Of a stretch of 64,000 nt of DNA, positions 22,176 to 33,680 are shown piece after piece (position 1 is the stretch's first letter; every line of letters starts with the position of its first letter). Source of the stretch: Avena insularis. Its lineage: Eukaryota > Streptophyta > Magnoliopsida > Poales > Poaceae. The stretch is taken from positions 337,883,527 through 337,947,526 of the forward strand of contig CM042693.1 of NCBI GenBank assembly GCA_023614405.1, read 5' to 3'. The notes under the pieces are model-generated. The model worked only from the letters and a program-made list of their open reading frames with translations. It did not search any database and was not told the origin of the DNA. A program made the translations under genes and the position numbers.

Positions 22176-23855
22176 TGAAGGGTTTCATAGCATAGTAAAT
22201 CAAAAAAATTCCTACAGATGCGAACAAGAAAGCCAAGATCTAATCTAGGATATGCAATCAACAAGAGAGATTGATGAGATCTTCATACTCTTGAAGAAAT
22301 CGCACAGCGGAAACATTCAACAGACGTGGTTGATGTAGTCGTACTCGCCGTCTCCTCCTCGCGATCCGATCCTATCCTACGCCGCAAGTGGCGGCGCCTC
22401 CGAGAGATGCACACGTATGGTACAACGACGTCTCCTCCTTTCCTTGGTCCAGCAAGTATGGTGGAGAGATAGATTGGATCTGCAGCACGACGGCGTGGTG
22501 CTTATGATGGAGAGTTTCTGCGGCAGGGCTTCGCCTACACGCAGTCGGGAGGGAGAGAGGTGGAGGGGTAGCAGTTGGCGGCTAGGGTTGGAGTAGGGGG
22601 GAGGGAGGCTGCTCCCCTGCCCTCCTTATATAGGGGCTGGCTGGCCCCCTTGACCCCTCCTCCAAGCCCTAGGGCGGCGGCCCAAGGGGTGGAGTGGGGG
22701 GCAAGTCATCCCCCCCTCCTGTAGAAGGTTTCCTTAGGGTTTCCCCTAGGGCTGGTCGGCTGGGCCTTAGGGGCCTTGTGCCCCTGGCCCAAAGTGGCCA
22801 GGGCACTCCCCTTTAGGCCCACGCAGGCCTCTGACAAGTGGGCCCACGTTGGTACCACTCCGGAACCTTCTAGAACCTTCCGGTACAATACCGATAAACT
22901 CCGAAACGATTCTGAAATCCAAAAACTGGTTTCCTTTATATGAATCTTATTCTCCAGACCATTCTGGAACCTCTCGTGATGTCCTGGGTATCATACGATA
23001 CTCCGAACAAAAACTCATAAACCAATTATCCATTCTATCCTAGCGTCGATGCACGTTAAGTGTGTGACCCTACGGGTTCGAGAATATGCAGACATGATCT
23101 TCTATCAATAATCAATAGCGGGATCTGGAAACCCATATTGACTCCCACATATTCATCGATGATCATATTGGATGAACCACGATGCCAGGATTCAATTAAT
23201 CCCATATATGTATTCCCTTCGTCACGCGATATTTTACTCGCCCGAGATTCGATCGTTGGTATCGGCATACCTAGTTCAATCTCGTTCACAGCAAGTACTT
23301 TACTCGTTCCGTAATCCGATATCACTTTGTGATTAACTCCTTAACTATGTTCTTGCAAGCGGTGTTGATATCGATTACCGAGTGGGCCCGAAGTATATCT
23401 CTTCGACTCGGGAGGGACAAATTCCATCTCGATACATACAACCCAACAAGTACTTTCCGATCACCTGAGAGACACATTTATGATCACCCTCACATAGGAT
23501 GACGTTTGATGACCTCAAAGCTTTCTTCCGATACCAGGGAGTTGTATTATCTTATGGTCTAAGGAATACAATACTTGACATAGGAAAAAGCTTCGCAAAG
23601 ATGAACACGATGACACGATCTAATTGCTCTGCTTAATTTGGGTCTGTCCATCATATCATTCTCATAATGACATGATGTCATTATTAATCGACAACTCATG
23701 TCTATGGTTAGGAAACCTTAACCATCATTAATCAATGAGCTAGTCCATAGAGACGTACTAGGGACACAGTGTTATTCATAAACCATACAAGTATCAAAGT
23801 TTCCGCTTAATACAATTCTAGCATGGAATATAAACTTTATCATGAACAAGAATTA
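22176..23855 (-). repeat. 5' LTR of the copia element, outer end truncated
   Basis: Starts at the primer site and matches the 3' LTR up to GAACAAGAATTA (23855). The last ~97 bases, including the TG terminus, are replaced by CACTA-like sequence. Confidence 0.9.
22626..22632 (-). promoter_or_regulatory. TATA box in copia 5' LTR
   Basis: CCCTATATAAGGAGG on the minus strand; the same motif is in the 3' LTR near 15671-15677. Likely core promoter of the element. Confidence 0.65.
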
Positions 23856-24400
23856 CTTAGGGACGGTTATTGCCCATAGGCCTCAGTCGGTTTCTCGTTC
23901 TGGATCAAGCACATAGCCTCTAAGAGCACACCACCTCATCCGGTTTTCCTTTGCGGATCTAAGATACACGGCCTCAGACGGTGAAAAAAGAGAAACGCCT
24001 CTAAGTTATACAAGTTGGAGATGAGTAGTAGTCCTCACAACTTGCAAGAACTCCTCACCCTCAGACGGCCCCTAGTAGGGACCATCTCCAATAGTTAGGC
24101 GACCTGAGTTGGCTGTTATTATGGTCCGCCTCCATAAGTTTGACACCTGGAGTCGGCTTTTATTATGGGCCGCCTCCAATAGAATTAAACATAAGATGTC
24201 TTCATGTTTCATCCGTCTGGAATAAATTTTCTCTTTAAGACTGGTTATTATAGCATCCGCCTCTACAATCTAAGACGGGTTCAACCTATAGCCGTGTCTT
24301 AGAATTTCCCAGCCTGAGTCGGCCTTTTTTTCTAACAGTCTCTAGGTTCACTTCGCACGGAGAAGACGTTTTTAATCAACCCCCTCTAGTGACCCATACA
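23856..24400. mobile_element. CACTA-like remnant with subterminal repeats
   Basis: Recurring short motifs, variants of GAGTCGGCTTTTATTATGGGCCGCCTCCAATAG, occur in several copies between 23890 and 24330, the texture of CACTA subterminal regions. No CACTA terminus is seen, since the left side is an abrupt junction with the copia LTR. Assignment is from texture alone. Confidence 0.4.
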
Positions 24401-25125
24401 TATATTAGACTTCTTTCGACTAATGTTTACCAGCAGCCATAATATCCGAATGGTCCGGAATAATTTGGAATGCAACTAGGATACAAATATTATATTTATT
24501 GTCAAGATAAGTCTTAGAACCTTGACATAGCTACCACAATTTTTGGAATGTGTCACACAAATCAATATACACTACACTAGATACCACAAATCAATGTACA
24601 CTGCACTAGCATTGAAATAGCTAGCAAGCATGCCAAGTATTATAGTTTCAAGAATCCTGACATTAGTCGACTAGTATAACAATATTTTGCGTACTTGCCC
24701 TCACAAGGATTTAGCGTGGAACTCTCTGTCGCCTTTCGCCACTTGTTGAGCCAGAAATTTGGCAAGCTCCCACGAATCACTTTTATCTTGGAGATACAAA
24801 ATGTTGTGCTTGACGACCACATGGTGGAGTTGGGGACACAAGACAGCACTTTCTTTGTAGGTTGCTTGAAGAGCAAAGGAAGAATAAATTCTCTAAGCCA
24901 ATTCCCCGAGAGTTCAGCATAAACCCTCAAGTCACCCTTGCGGGGAAAAGACGCTTGCTACAACACTCTACACTTAGAGCCCAGTGAATTGGTACACAGA
25001 GTTGTTGCAATCATACCTATAGTTCTTATGCAATGCCACTCTGTTTAGGGCCAACAATTGAAGGTTATCATCTAGGCAATTGCCCTGGTCACCGTGTTTC
25101 AGGCATGGATACTCCTGATCCACAA
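24401..25125. other. Unidentified stretch, possibly inside a CACTA or Harbinger element
   Basis: Contains a 25-bp tandem pair (ACAAATCAATRTACACTRCACTAG, 24559-24613) and overlapping frames on both strands at 24640-24930. On the minus strand one frame reads SDSWELAKFLAQQVAKGDRE, which looks protein-like, but I cannot assign it. The segment adjoins the Athila-like insertion and may be the left part of the Harbinger element. Confidence 0.3.
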
Positions 25126-25130
25126 AAGAG

Positions 25131-26646
25131 TGATGACCCATAAGTATAGGGGGTGTATCGTAGTACTTTCGATAAATAGGAGTGTCGATCCCAACGAGGA
25201 GCAGAAGGTGTTGAACAGTGGTTTGGAGCAGGAAATCCCTGTGAATACTTAGCAAACGGATTTTTAGTGGTTTTCTGACAAGGAAACGAAACAAAGATCA
25301 AGTAACAGAAGTAACGAACAAACAGAGCAAGCGGCCCAATCCTTTCTTAGCAAATGACAAGCCGGTAGAAATACTTATAAGGACCAAATGTTCTCTAGGA
25401 CACATGGGAATTTTGTCAAGTGCTTTCGCTTCAAATAGCTGAGTACTCTTCTCTGGTGTTTGTAAGTGTTGTATGGGTGAACCTGTGCTAACGTACCGCC
25501 CTTCCTAGGACTAATACATACTTGTGATTAAACCCCCTACAAACATCCGTAACTATAGGGAAGTAATTAAGATATAAATCTAACCACATCCTTAAACTCT
25601 GAGATCCTACACTCCCTTGTGCAAAGGTGTCCTAACAGGGGTTCAAGTTTCTGTCACTCTAGCAACCCCACAATTAGTAGCCAAATACAGAATGCATTCC
25701 CCCAGTCCCATAAATGGTGAAGTGTCATGTAGTCGACGTTCACATGACACCACTAGAAGAATAGCACCACAACTTAAATACTAAACCATTGAATAATAAC
25801 TCATCACAGATTCACTACTAACAACATGACTTCTCCCATGTCCTCAAGAAATAAACGAACTACTCACAAGACATCATATGGATCAAGATCAAAGATGATA
25901 TGATAATGGATAACAATCTGAACATAAACAATAATCCAATGGTTCCACTCACAAACATCAACTACAATAGTAATCAACACCGGGAAAGTTTCCCCTAAGA
26001 ACTAAAGCAATATCCAACACAATTGTTACAGCGGAACGGAGTGGTGGTGATGGTGCTGGTAGAGATGATGGTGTGGATGATGATGATGATGATGATCCCG
26101 ATGAAGCCTAGCTTGAAGATGGTGTTGATGGCGACAGTCTCCCCTCTCCGGGAAGGAATTCCCTAGAAGAAATCTGTCTACTAGAGAGATCTTTCTCTCT
26201 CGGTGTTTTCTGCCTCCCAGAGGCGGCGGAAATCTATCTGTGGTCGCTCCCCTAGTATTAGGGTTCCATAGGAAAGATATAGGCGAAGGGGTGGAGGCGG
26301 AGGCCGGGCAGGTGGGCCACACCTGTCCTAGGTGCGGGGTCAGGTGGCCCCGCGCCTAGGGGGGTGTGGGCCCCCTGAGGCCCATCTCCGTCCCTCCTTC
26401 TGGCTTCCTTCGTCTTCTGGTAAAATAATATATTTCCATATTTTCTAGTATTTTTCTGATCTTCGCGAAATTGCACCAAAACGCCTTCTTTTCCATCAGA
26501 ATCCAGACTCCGGCAGTCCATCCTTCAGGAATCATCCAACATGCATAAACAGATGAAAAGCCATAAGTAATACCTCATAATAAGACAAATATCAATGAAT
26601 AGAGGTAAATTATGATATAGAATGGTGATGCAAATTGGGCGTATCA
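25131..26646 (-). repeat. 3' LTR of the Athila-like element
   Basis: 1516 bp, matched by 32145-33649. It contains a GAT/GGT-rich tract near 26040-26110 that differs in length between the LTRs. Confidence 0.93.
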
Positions 26647-28152
26647 ACTCCCCCAAGCTTAGACTTCGCTTGTCCCCAAGCGAATACTGAGCTCAGTAAA
26701 CATGTCCACAGGTTTATGGAGTGAAGTGTCGATAAAAGAATACGAACAAGAAGCATCACACTTACCATTGCACAACTCATAGAAGAAAGTAACTCACCAT
26801 TATATAACTTAGCTTGCAACCAAGTACAACAGTCACAATAGAGATGCATAAAGATAAATCATAATTGGAATTTGCAAACTTGTTCTTGGTCAGAGAACAC
26901 CTGGCAAACAGTTTCACAAAAGCTTTTTTGTAGAAGTTTCAAAACAGGGACACTCTTTTCTCAAAAAGATTTTTCACAAGTGAAGGCTTTCAAAGTAATA
27001 CTCAATAGATAAGAGTTTTGTGCAAACAAGGAAGATAAAGAACATGATTGAATAAATCACCATATGAATGCTTGAAACACAACAACTCAAATGCTTGCTG
27101 GAGGTAGAGAGGAAGTAGGTTTACTGACTCAACTGGTAAGTGGAAGAAAGGTCCCTTCTTAGAGGGTAGCAGGGATTACAAGTCATAAGAGCTTCCAAAA
27201 GATTATGGTACTTACTAGCTTTGAGCCCTCATTGCCCCTATCATAAGCATCTTGAGATGATTAAGGTTAAAATGAACAAAGATGGAGTATATGCTTGACG
27301 AAATATAAGTTGGACATCTCATGTCCCTTGAATATGAGGGCCACTCCTCATGCATACTCAACTTTGGGTCCAGGTAAGTTCTTGTCATTGTAAGTATTTG
27401 CATATCATTGAGAACCGCCCACGGGGTACACCTTGCACATGGTACAGGAGCTTTCCCATAACCAAAATGACAAGGCAGGCAGACAATGAGCATCTCAACG
27501 ATCTTTTTATTTACTATGCATATAGATTTTTATTGAGGATGCTTCATAGATGACTCACTATAGTGATGCTGCAAGTTTCCACCATGATTAAGCATGGCTT
27601 AGGCTAGCGGCCCAGGCGTTTCTCTAACACAGAATACAAACTCCATGGACTTACAAGTTCCCTCTTTATTTCACACTGTTGACATCCGTAGACAAAAGAT
27701 CACGATATCAATTGTGTACAAAGTACAAGTGCAATGTTGAAAACGTTCCCCGTGATAACACGATTCTTCTAATTCCAACGTATAGATGCAAGCATATACA
27801 ACTTCAATGTTCACAATGGTTCAAGTTTATTAGGGGCAAGTAAATAAAGTGTGCCATCAAGTTCGTGAGAGCTTTACTAACTAGTTTTCTCATAACAAAA
27901 TACTTTTTAATTTGAAAGGTAGATGAAGCTTGAGAATTTGTTAGGAATAGCAAAAATATACTAGGTAGGTATGGTGGACACAAGTGGCAATTTTTTTGGT
28001 TTAAAGGGTTTTGGAAACATGAGAAGTATGCCTTCTCAAAACAGGTTTTTGGCTAGCAAGGCTCGGTAGCAAGCAAGAGAGTTGAAAGAAACAAGCAAGC
28101 ATACAAGTAATAAAGCCAAACATGCAATCTTACTTGAAGACACAAAAGAATC
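26647..28152 (-). other. Athila-like 3' internal region without coding signal
   Basis: Begins with the polypurine tract complement (ACTCCCCCAAGCTT, 26647-26660). No conserved frame; non-coding spacer before the 3' LTR. Confidence 0.55.
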
Positions 28153-28434
28153 TTAAATAAAGAATACTAAGCTTATGAGCCAACAATAAAGAAAACAAAT
28201 GATACCAAATACCTGTAAGCTCTTTCTTTCTTTTTCTTTCAAATTAATGCCACTAACCAGAACTCGGTTTGCCAAAACCAATTTAGATCCACTTGATGAT
28301 CCTAAGTGGTGCCAATACTGAACAACAAGATCCATCATATAATAGATAGTGCAAACTAAAATAAGAAGTGCAAAAAGTAAAACATGAGACTTCTCATTAA
28401 TATTCCAATAAAGGCACTCACACCAAGGGATCAT
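28153..28434 (-). CDS. Athila-like element hypothetical frame (hydrophobic)
   Basis: 93-codon frame containing LVVQYWHHLGSSSGSKLVL and a hydrophobic C-terminus (FGIICFLYCWLISLVFFI). It lies where Athila-type elements may carry an extra, sometimes membrane-protein-like, ORF after pol. No domain recognised; may be a fragment. Confidence 0.25.
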   Translation of the reverse strand: MIPWCECLYWNINEKSHVLLFALLILVCTIYYMMDLVVQYWHHLGSSSGSKLVLANRVLVSGINLKEKERKSLQVFGIICFLYCWLISLVFFI

Positions 28435-28726
28435 AGATAATCAACTAAAGAAGAGATACTTCCACATGCAAACCAAACTATAAGATAACCTTTCTACCAC
28501 AGATATGAATCCACTAAAAAGGTAAAATATAAAAGATAATGGTGGTGAGACCGCGGCACTCCCCCAAGCTTGGAACAAGCCAAGGGGATGCCAAACCTGA
28601 TGAAGAATTACTCCTTCGGTGGTGGTGGTGTTCTCTTGATAAGATCTTCAACAAGTTTCTTCAACTCCTCCATATCGAAGGTTAGAGTATGAATTAACTC
28701 CAAATTATGCTCAATGCAACCCATGA

Positions 28727-29059
28727 TTAACTCGGACTGAGGATCCTAGACCTTGTTATTATTTCTCCATTCTTCCAAGTTAGAGCGTTTCTTCCCTGCA
28801 CGGTTAGAACAAGGGGTATTAGGAGGAAGTGTGCGCGGAGAGAGGATATGACGCGGAGTTCTCCCTCCTGTAGACATTCGTGCTGCCCCCTAAGCTGGGT
28901 AGGTTGTGCCACCAAACCAATTCTTGCGACGGTAGCGCGGGTGTCCGGTTGCTTGTCCTCCTCCATGTCACCTTCATACCCTACCGGAATCTCCTCCTCC
29001 TTGGGGACTTGAGGTTCTTCTTCCTCGGGCTTCTTACCTTTGTCGTTGGCAGAGGCCAT
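28727..29059 (-). CDS. Athila-like element hypothetical acidic frame
   Basis: 110-codon frame beginning MASANDKGKKPEEEEPQVPKE, strongly charged, with no domain I recognise. The N-terminus looks like a real start, but the C-terminus may be frameshifted. A short polyproline-like signal is absent. Position 3' of the missing pol suggests an element-specific accessory protein. Confidence 0.3.
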   Translation of the reverse strand: MASANDKGKKPEEEEPQVPKEEEIPVGYEGDMEEDKQPDTRATVARIGLVAQPTQLRGQHECLQEGELRVISSLRAHFLLIPLVLTVQGRNALTWKNGEIITRSRILSPS

Positions 29060-29993
29060 GGTGCTCTAAACTTGAGAAGATTTCCTGACAGAAATAGATC
29101 AATATGAAAACACGACGAGAACACGATGCACGAACCTCGGGGAATCCGGGGGGTTATATATTACGAAGTTTCAATGCATAAGGAAGGTTTTGACACGGAA
29201 ACAAAGCGGAGATGGAGTCTGAGGGTGGCAAACCCCCTCTAGGCGCGGCCAGGCTAGGCCCGCGCCTGGGTGGGTTTGTCCATCCCGGGCTCCGTTTCCT
29301 CTTCAGTTTCGTCTCGTAACTTCCCATATGTATTAAAAACATCAAAATATAAAAAGATTGGGGTTTTGCGAACCTTCTGTTTTCACCACTTTTACCTATT
29401 CAAAGACGAACTCTGCAAATTCCTTTTCTCTTTCTCCCGAGAATTTCCTTCATACACAACTTTTGCACAAAATCAATGGCAACATTAGTGTAAGCAAAAA
29501 CAACAAATATTTGGTAAACACTTCAACTGAAAACCCATCAAAACAAAAGCTTCTGCAAGAGGCAAATGCAAATGACGATAGGAATCTATCAAAATAGACC
29601 AGCAGGTAAAGATTGATTTTTTTCGAAGACCTTTTGTTGCTCAAATAAAAAAGTGCAGAGATCTGATGAAAGTTGGGTAACAACTTGAAGAACAAGCACA
29701 TAAAAATGCAGCTCCGTCCGACATACTGAGCTCCCTCACGATTTTTTACAATGCAGCACAAAAATCTATCCTAGGACAGCCACTTTTCACAACTCCTCTA
29801 CTTCACAAAAGTAGTTGAACTTGACACAAAAACCAAAACAAAAAGGATAAGGAGCGGTTATTACAGAGGTAATAACTTCCAAGACTCGACAAAACTCTTG
29901 GGTTATCTCCCAATAAGTACTTTTCTTTAATGCCTTTAAGTTAGGCTTGAAACTTCCAAAGATGCCCACATAGGATATATATATATATATATA

Positions 29994-30091
29994 GGGTAGT
30001 GCTATTTGATCCCCAGGGTGTAGAATATCTTTAGAACGGTATATTATTTTTACGTCGTGTAAATTTTGTAACGTGACAACATAAAGTTATA
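29994..30091. mobile_element. MITE-like insert between two (TA)n tracts
   Basis: A 98-bp segment is flanked by TA runs at 29975-29993 and 30092-30115. It truncates the protease-bearing frame, whose codons run into the TA tract. Grass 'Micron' type elements are known to sit inside (TA)n microsatellites; this is a possible case, inferred from the arrangement only. Confidence 0.4.
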
Positions 30092-30116
30092 ATATATATA
30101 TATATATATATATATG

Positions 30117-31339
30117 GAGTGAAAATGGGCATCAAGAAGCAAATATCCAACACACTTGAGTCTAACCCACTTCCTATGCATGGGGGTATCATGAGAAAAC
30201 GAATTGTTGAAACAAAAGGCCACAAGCATAGGAAGACAAAACAGATGCAACTTTAAAGCTTTCAACATAAAACGGGGAAACTTAACATTATTGAGATGCA
30301 TATAACCATGTTTCCCTCTCTCATAATAACTTTTAGTAACACTTTGAATAAAGTTGACAATATAACTGTCACTAGAAACAACTTTATCATCAGAATAAGC
30401 ATACTTACAGTCATCAAAAAGAGGTCCAAGGTCATAGACTGGATCAATAGAAGCAAGTTGTTCCATCCTGAAATCTTTATTAGGCAAGCTATTTTCACAA
30501 GGAGCTTTAGCAAATTTGGAAAAGCTAAACACATAAAATTCTCCATCAAACTTAGTTAAACCTTTTTCCTTCTTACAATCAATAATAGCTCCACAAGTGT
30601 TCAAGAACGGTCTACCAAAAATGATAGGACAAGTTTTGCTAGCTGCTGAATTAAGCACTAGGAAATCAGCAGGATACTTAATCTTACCACAAAGAACCTC
30701 CACATCTCTCACAATGCCAATGGGGCAAATGATCTCCTTATTAGCAAGGTGGATGACCACATCAATGTCCTCAAGCTCACAAGGACCAATCTCATGCATA
30801 ATTTCCCTGTAAAGCTCATAAGGAATAGCACTAGAACTAGCAGCAATATCACATAAACCATAGTAGCAATGATCACCAATTTTAACAGAAAGCACAGGGA
30901 CACTAGCTTTTCTAGCTTTAGTAGGATGAGAGATAATATTGGAAGCGTCTTCACAGAAGACAATGTGCTCATCCTCTATATTTCTAGTGACAGTGTCTTT
31001 CACAATAGCTGCCACAGGTTCATCACTCAAATGCTTACCAGGATCCACAGTTTTCATTGTACCTTTGTTATTTGCACTAATAATCATAGAATACTCCTTT
31101 ACCTTAGCTGGGAAAGGCATTTTGTAAACATGAGGTTCGGGCACAATATGATTAGTAGTACAAACTTGAGTACTTCTAACTGGATCATGACTAACAACAT
31201 CTTTATAAGTAGCATGGTACTTATTCCACTTCTTCTTGGGAATTTCTATGTAAGAGGCAAGGGCCTTAAAACATTTGGCAATACTTTGGGAATCAATGCC
31301 AAACTCATTGCGAATATCACAGAAGTTATCGGTTCCCAT
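30117..31339 (-). pseudogene. Athila-like gag/protease region
   Basis: Long frame from ATG 31339. About residues 150-260 form a retropepsin-like domain: VPVLSVKIGDHCYYGLCDIA, IDVVIHLANKEIICPIGIV, DFLVLNS, CPIIFGRPFLNTCGAIID. The usual active-site phrase LCD(I/L)GAS is LCDIAAS here, so the Gly after Asp-Ile is Ala and activity is doubtful. Downstream text jumps straight to element-specific sequence with no reverse transcriptase, and ends at the TA-flanked insert. Confidence 0.75.
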
Positions 31340-31455
31340 AAAATATTTGATGCATTCATAATCATATTTTATACCTGACTTTCTTCCTTTGTCATTCTCC
31401 CAAGCTTCAGCGTTATCTTGAATACGGTCTAAGAGATCTCATTTAGCTTCTTCCT

Positions 31456-32097
31456 TCACACGTGTGAATGATCAACACAAGAAGCATCTAGTAAATCTTT
31501 ATCATGAAGAGAAAGCCTAGCATAAAAGTTATTGATAATAATATTGTTAGGGAGTTCATGAATAGGACATTTAAGCATTAGTAACTTCAATTTCCCCCAA
31601 GCTTGAGCTGTACTCTCTCCATCAAGAGGCCAAAAGTTATATATAAGATTTCTATCCTTATAGATCTCACTGGAAGGATAAAATTTAGAGTAAAAGAGAG
31701 ATGACATCTCCTCCCATTCCATGGATTGTCTATTCTTCAGCAGCTTATACCATTCTTCAGCTCTCCTTTTCAAGGATATGGAGAGTAACTTCTTCTTCAC
31801 CTGTTCAGTTGTGATACCTACACACTTAAACAACCCTCATAATTCATGGATAAAAAGCAAGTGATCACCAGGATGGACAGTTCCATCCCCAAAATAATAA
31901 TAATCCATAACACGATTAACAATACTAATAGGTATCTTAAAAGGATCTATCTCAACATGAGGTGGTTCATCTACTACCCTAGTAGTGATAGTAGTTTTCC
32001 CAAATAGAAAACCAAGTGGGTTATCCATATTAGAAACAAAGTAATAAGCAGTAACAAAAGCAATACTCATAGTGAAAGTTTCCCTTACCAGTTCCAC
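31456..32097 (-). pseudogene. Athila-like gag (retrotransposon gag domain)
   Basis: Frame starts at 32097 and shows the gag capsid region VKKKLLSISLKRRAEEWYKLL, SSLFYSKFYPSSEIYKDR and ESTAQAWGKLKLLMLKCPIHELP. A stop (31837-31839) interrupts HEL*GLFKCVGI, and a shift near 31465 separates it from the downstream protease frame. It would form the particle. Confidence 0.78.
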
Positions 32098-32116
32098 TCT
32101 TCAATAGAGCTTCACT

Positions 32117-32133
32117 CCTCGACAACGGCGCCA
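32117..32133 (-). other. Athila-like primer-binding site (tRNA-Asp)
   Basis: Minus strand TGGCGCCGTTGTCGAGG matches the complement of the tRNA-Asp 3' end plus CCA (TGGCGCCGTTGCCGGGG) at 15 of 17 positions, 11 bases inside the 5' LTR. The comparison uses the tRNA genes of this window. Confidence 0.85.
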
Positions 32134-32144
32134 GGAAATAGTCT

Positions 32145-33649
32145 TGATGACCCACAAGTATAGGGGGTGTATCGTAGTACTTTTGATAAATAGGAGTGTC
32201 GATCCCAACGAGGAGCAGAAGGTGCTGAACAGTGGTATGGAGCAGGAAATCCCTGTGATACTTTGCAAACAGATTTTTAGTGGTTTTATGACAAGGCAAC
32301 GAAACCAAGAGCAAGTAACAGAAGTAACGAACAAACGAAGCAAGTGGCCCAATCCTTTCTTAGCAAAGGACAAGCCGGTAGAAATACTTATAAGGACCAA
32401 ATGTTCTTGAGGACACATGGGAATTCTGTCAAGTGCTTTCGCTTCAAATAGCTGAGTACTCTTCTCTGGTGTTTGTAAGTGTTGTGTGGGTGAACCTGTG
32501 CTAACGTACCGCCCTTCCTAGGACTAATACATACTTGTGATTAAACCCCCTGCAAACATCCGTAACTACAGGAAAGTAATTAAGATATAAATCTAACCAC
32601 AACCTTAAACTCTGAGATCATACACTCCCTTGTGCAAAGGTGTCCTAACGGGGGTTTAGGTTTCTGTCACTCTGGCAACCCCACAATTACTAGGAAAATA
32701 CACAATGCATTCCCCTAGGCCCATAAATAGTGAAGTGTCATGTAGTCGACGCTCACATGAAACCACTAGAAGAATAGCACCACAACTTAAATACTAAACC
32801 ATTGAATAATAACTCATCACAGATTCACTACTAACAACGTGACTTCTCCCATGTCCTCAAGAAATAAACGAACTACTCACAAGACATCATATGGATCAAG
32901 ATCAAAGATGATATGATAGTGGATAACAATCGGAACATAAACAATAATCCAATGGTTCCACTCACAAGCATCAACTACAATAGTAATCAAAACCGGGAAA
33001 GTTTCCCCTAAGAACTAAAGCAATATCCAACACAATTGTTACAGCAGGACGGAGTGGTGGTGATGGTGCTGGTGGAGATGATGGTGTGGATGATGATGAT
33101 CCCGATGAATCCTAGATTGATGATGGTGTTGATGGCGACGGTCTCCCCTCTCCAGGAAGGAATTCCCTAGAAGAAATCTGTCTACCGGAGAGATATTTCT
33201 CTCTCGGTGTTTTCTGCCCCCCAGAGGCGGCGGAAATCTATCTATGGTCGCTCCCCTGGTATTAGGGTTCCGTAGGGAAGATATACGCGAAGGGGCGGAG
33301 TCGGAGGCCGGGCAGGTGGGCCACACCTGCCCTAGGCGCGGGGTCAGGTGGGCCCATACCTAGGGGGTGTGGGGCCCCTGAGGCCCATCTCCGTCCCTCC
33401 TTCTGGCTTCCTTCATCTTCTGGTAAAATAATATGTTTCCATATTTTTTGGTATTTTTCTGATCTTCGCGAAATTGCACCGAAACGCCTTCTTTTCCATC
33501 AGAATCCAGACTCTGGCAGTCCATCCTCCAGGAATCATCCAAAATTCATAAACAGATCAAAAGCCATAAGTAATACCTCATAATAAGACAAATATCAATG
33601 AATAGAGGTAAATTATGATATAGAATGGTGATGCAAATTGGGCGTATCA
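32145..33649 (-). repeat. 5' LTR of the Athila-like element
   Basis: 1505 bp. It differs from the other LTR by scattered substitutions and a shorter GAT tract (about 33090-33100). Confidence 0.93.
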
Positions 33650-33680
33650 AAGAGCGACCGGTAGAACTAACAGGGCGACA

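Larger units (their letters stand above)
15221..23855 (-). mobile_element. Ty1/copia retrotransposon, Angela/BARE-like, decayed
   Basis: Two ~1.7-kb direct repeats (15221-16952 and 22176-23855) flank a minus-strand gag-PR-IN-RT-RNase H region. On the minus strand the LTR begins TGTTGGAATTATGCCC and ends ACCCTTCA; the primer site TGGTATCAGAGC follows one base after the 5' LTR, and AAGTGGGATAC (polypurine-like) precedes the 3' LTR. Domain order with integrase before reverse transcriptase is diagnostic of copia. The outer ~97 bases of the 5' LTR are missing at 23855, so no target duplication can be paired; the left flank is ATCTC (15216-15220). Multiple stops show it is dead. Confidence 0.93.
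25126..33654 (-). mobile_element. Athila-like Ty3/gypsy element, non-autonomous, with TSD
   Basis: LTRs 25131-26646 and 32145-33649 (about 1.5 kb each, TGATGACCC...GGGCGTATCA on the plus strand) are flanked by the perfect 5-bp duplication AAGAG (25126-25130 and 33650-33654). The element reads on the minus strand: primer site beside the right LTR, gag and protease after it, polypurine AAGCTTGGGGGAG beside the left LTR. The internal 5.5 kb has no reverse transcriptase or integrase, so it depended on another element. The gag/protease type and the tRNA-Asp primer site fit the Athila lineage. Insertion was just upstream of the Harbinger transposase frame. Confidence 0.92.

Noticed and set aside
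26026..26322. His-rich frame in the Athila LTR, also at 33039-33326
   Set aside because: Product of a GAT/GGT microsatellite in both LTRs, not a metal-binding protein.
30869..31378. 169-codon plus-strand frame
   Set aside because: Shadow of the Athila protease frame on the minus strand.
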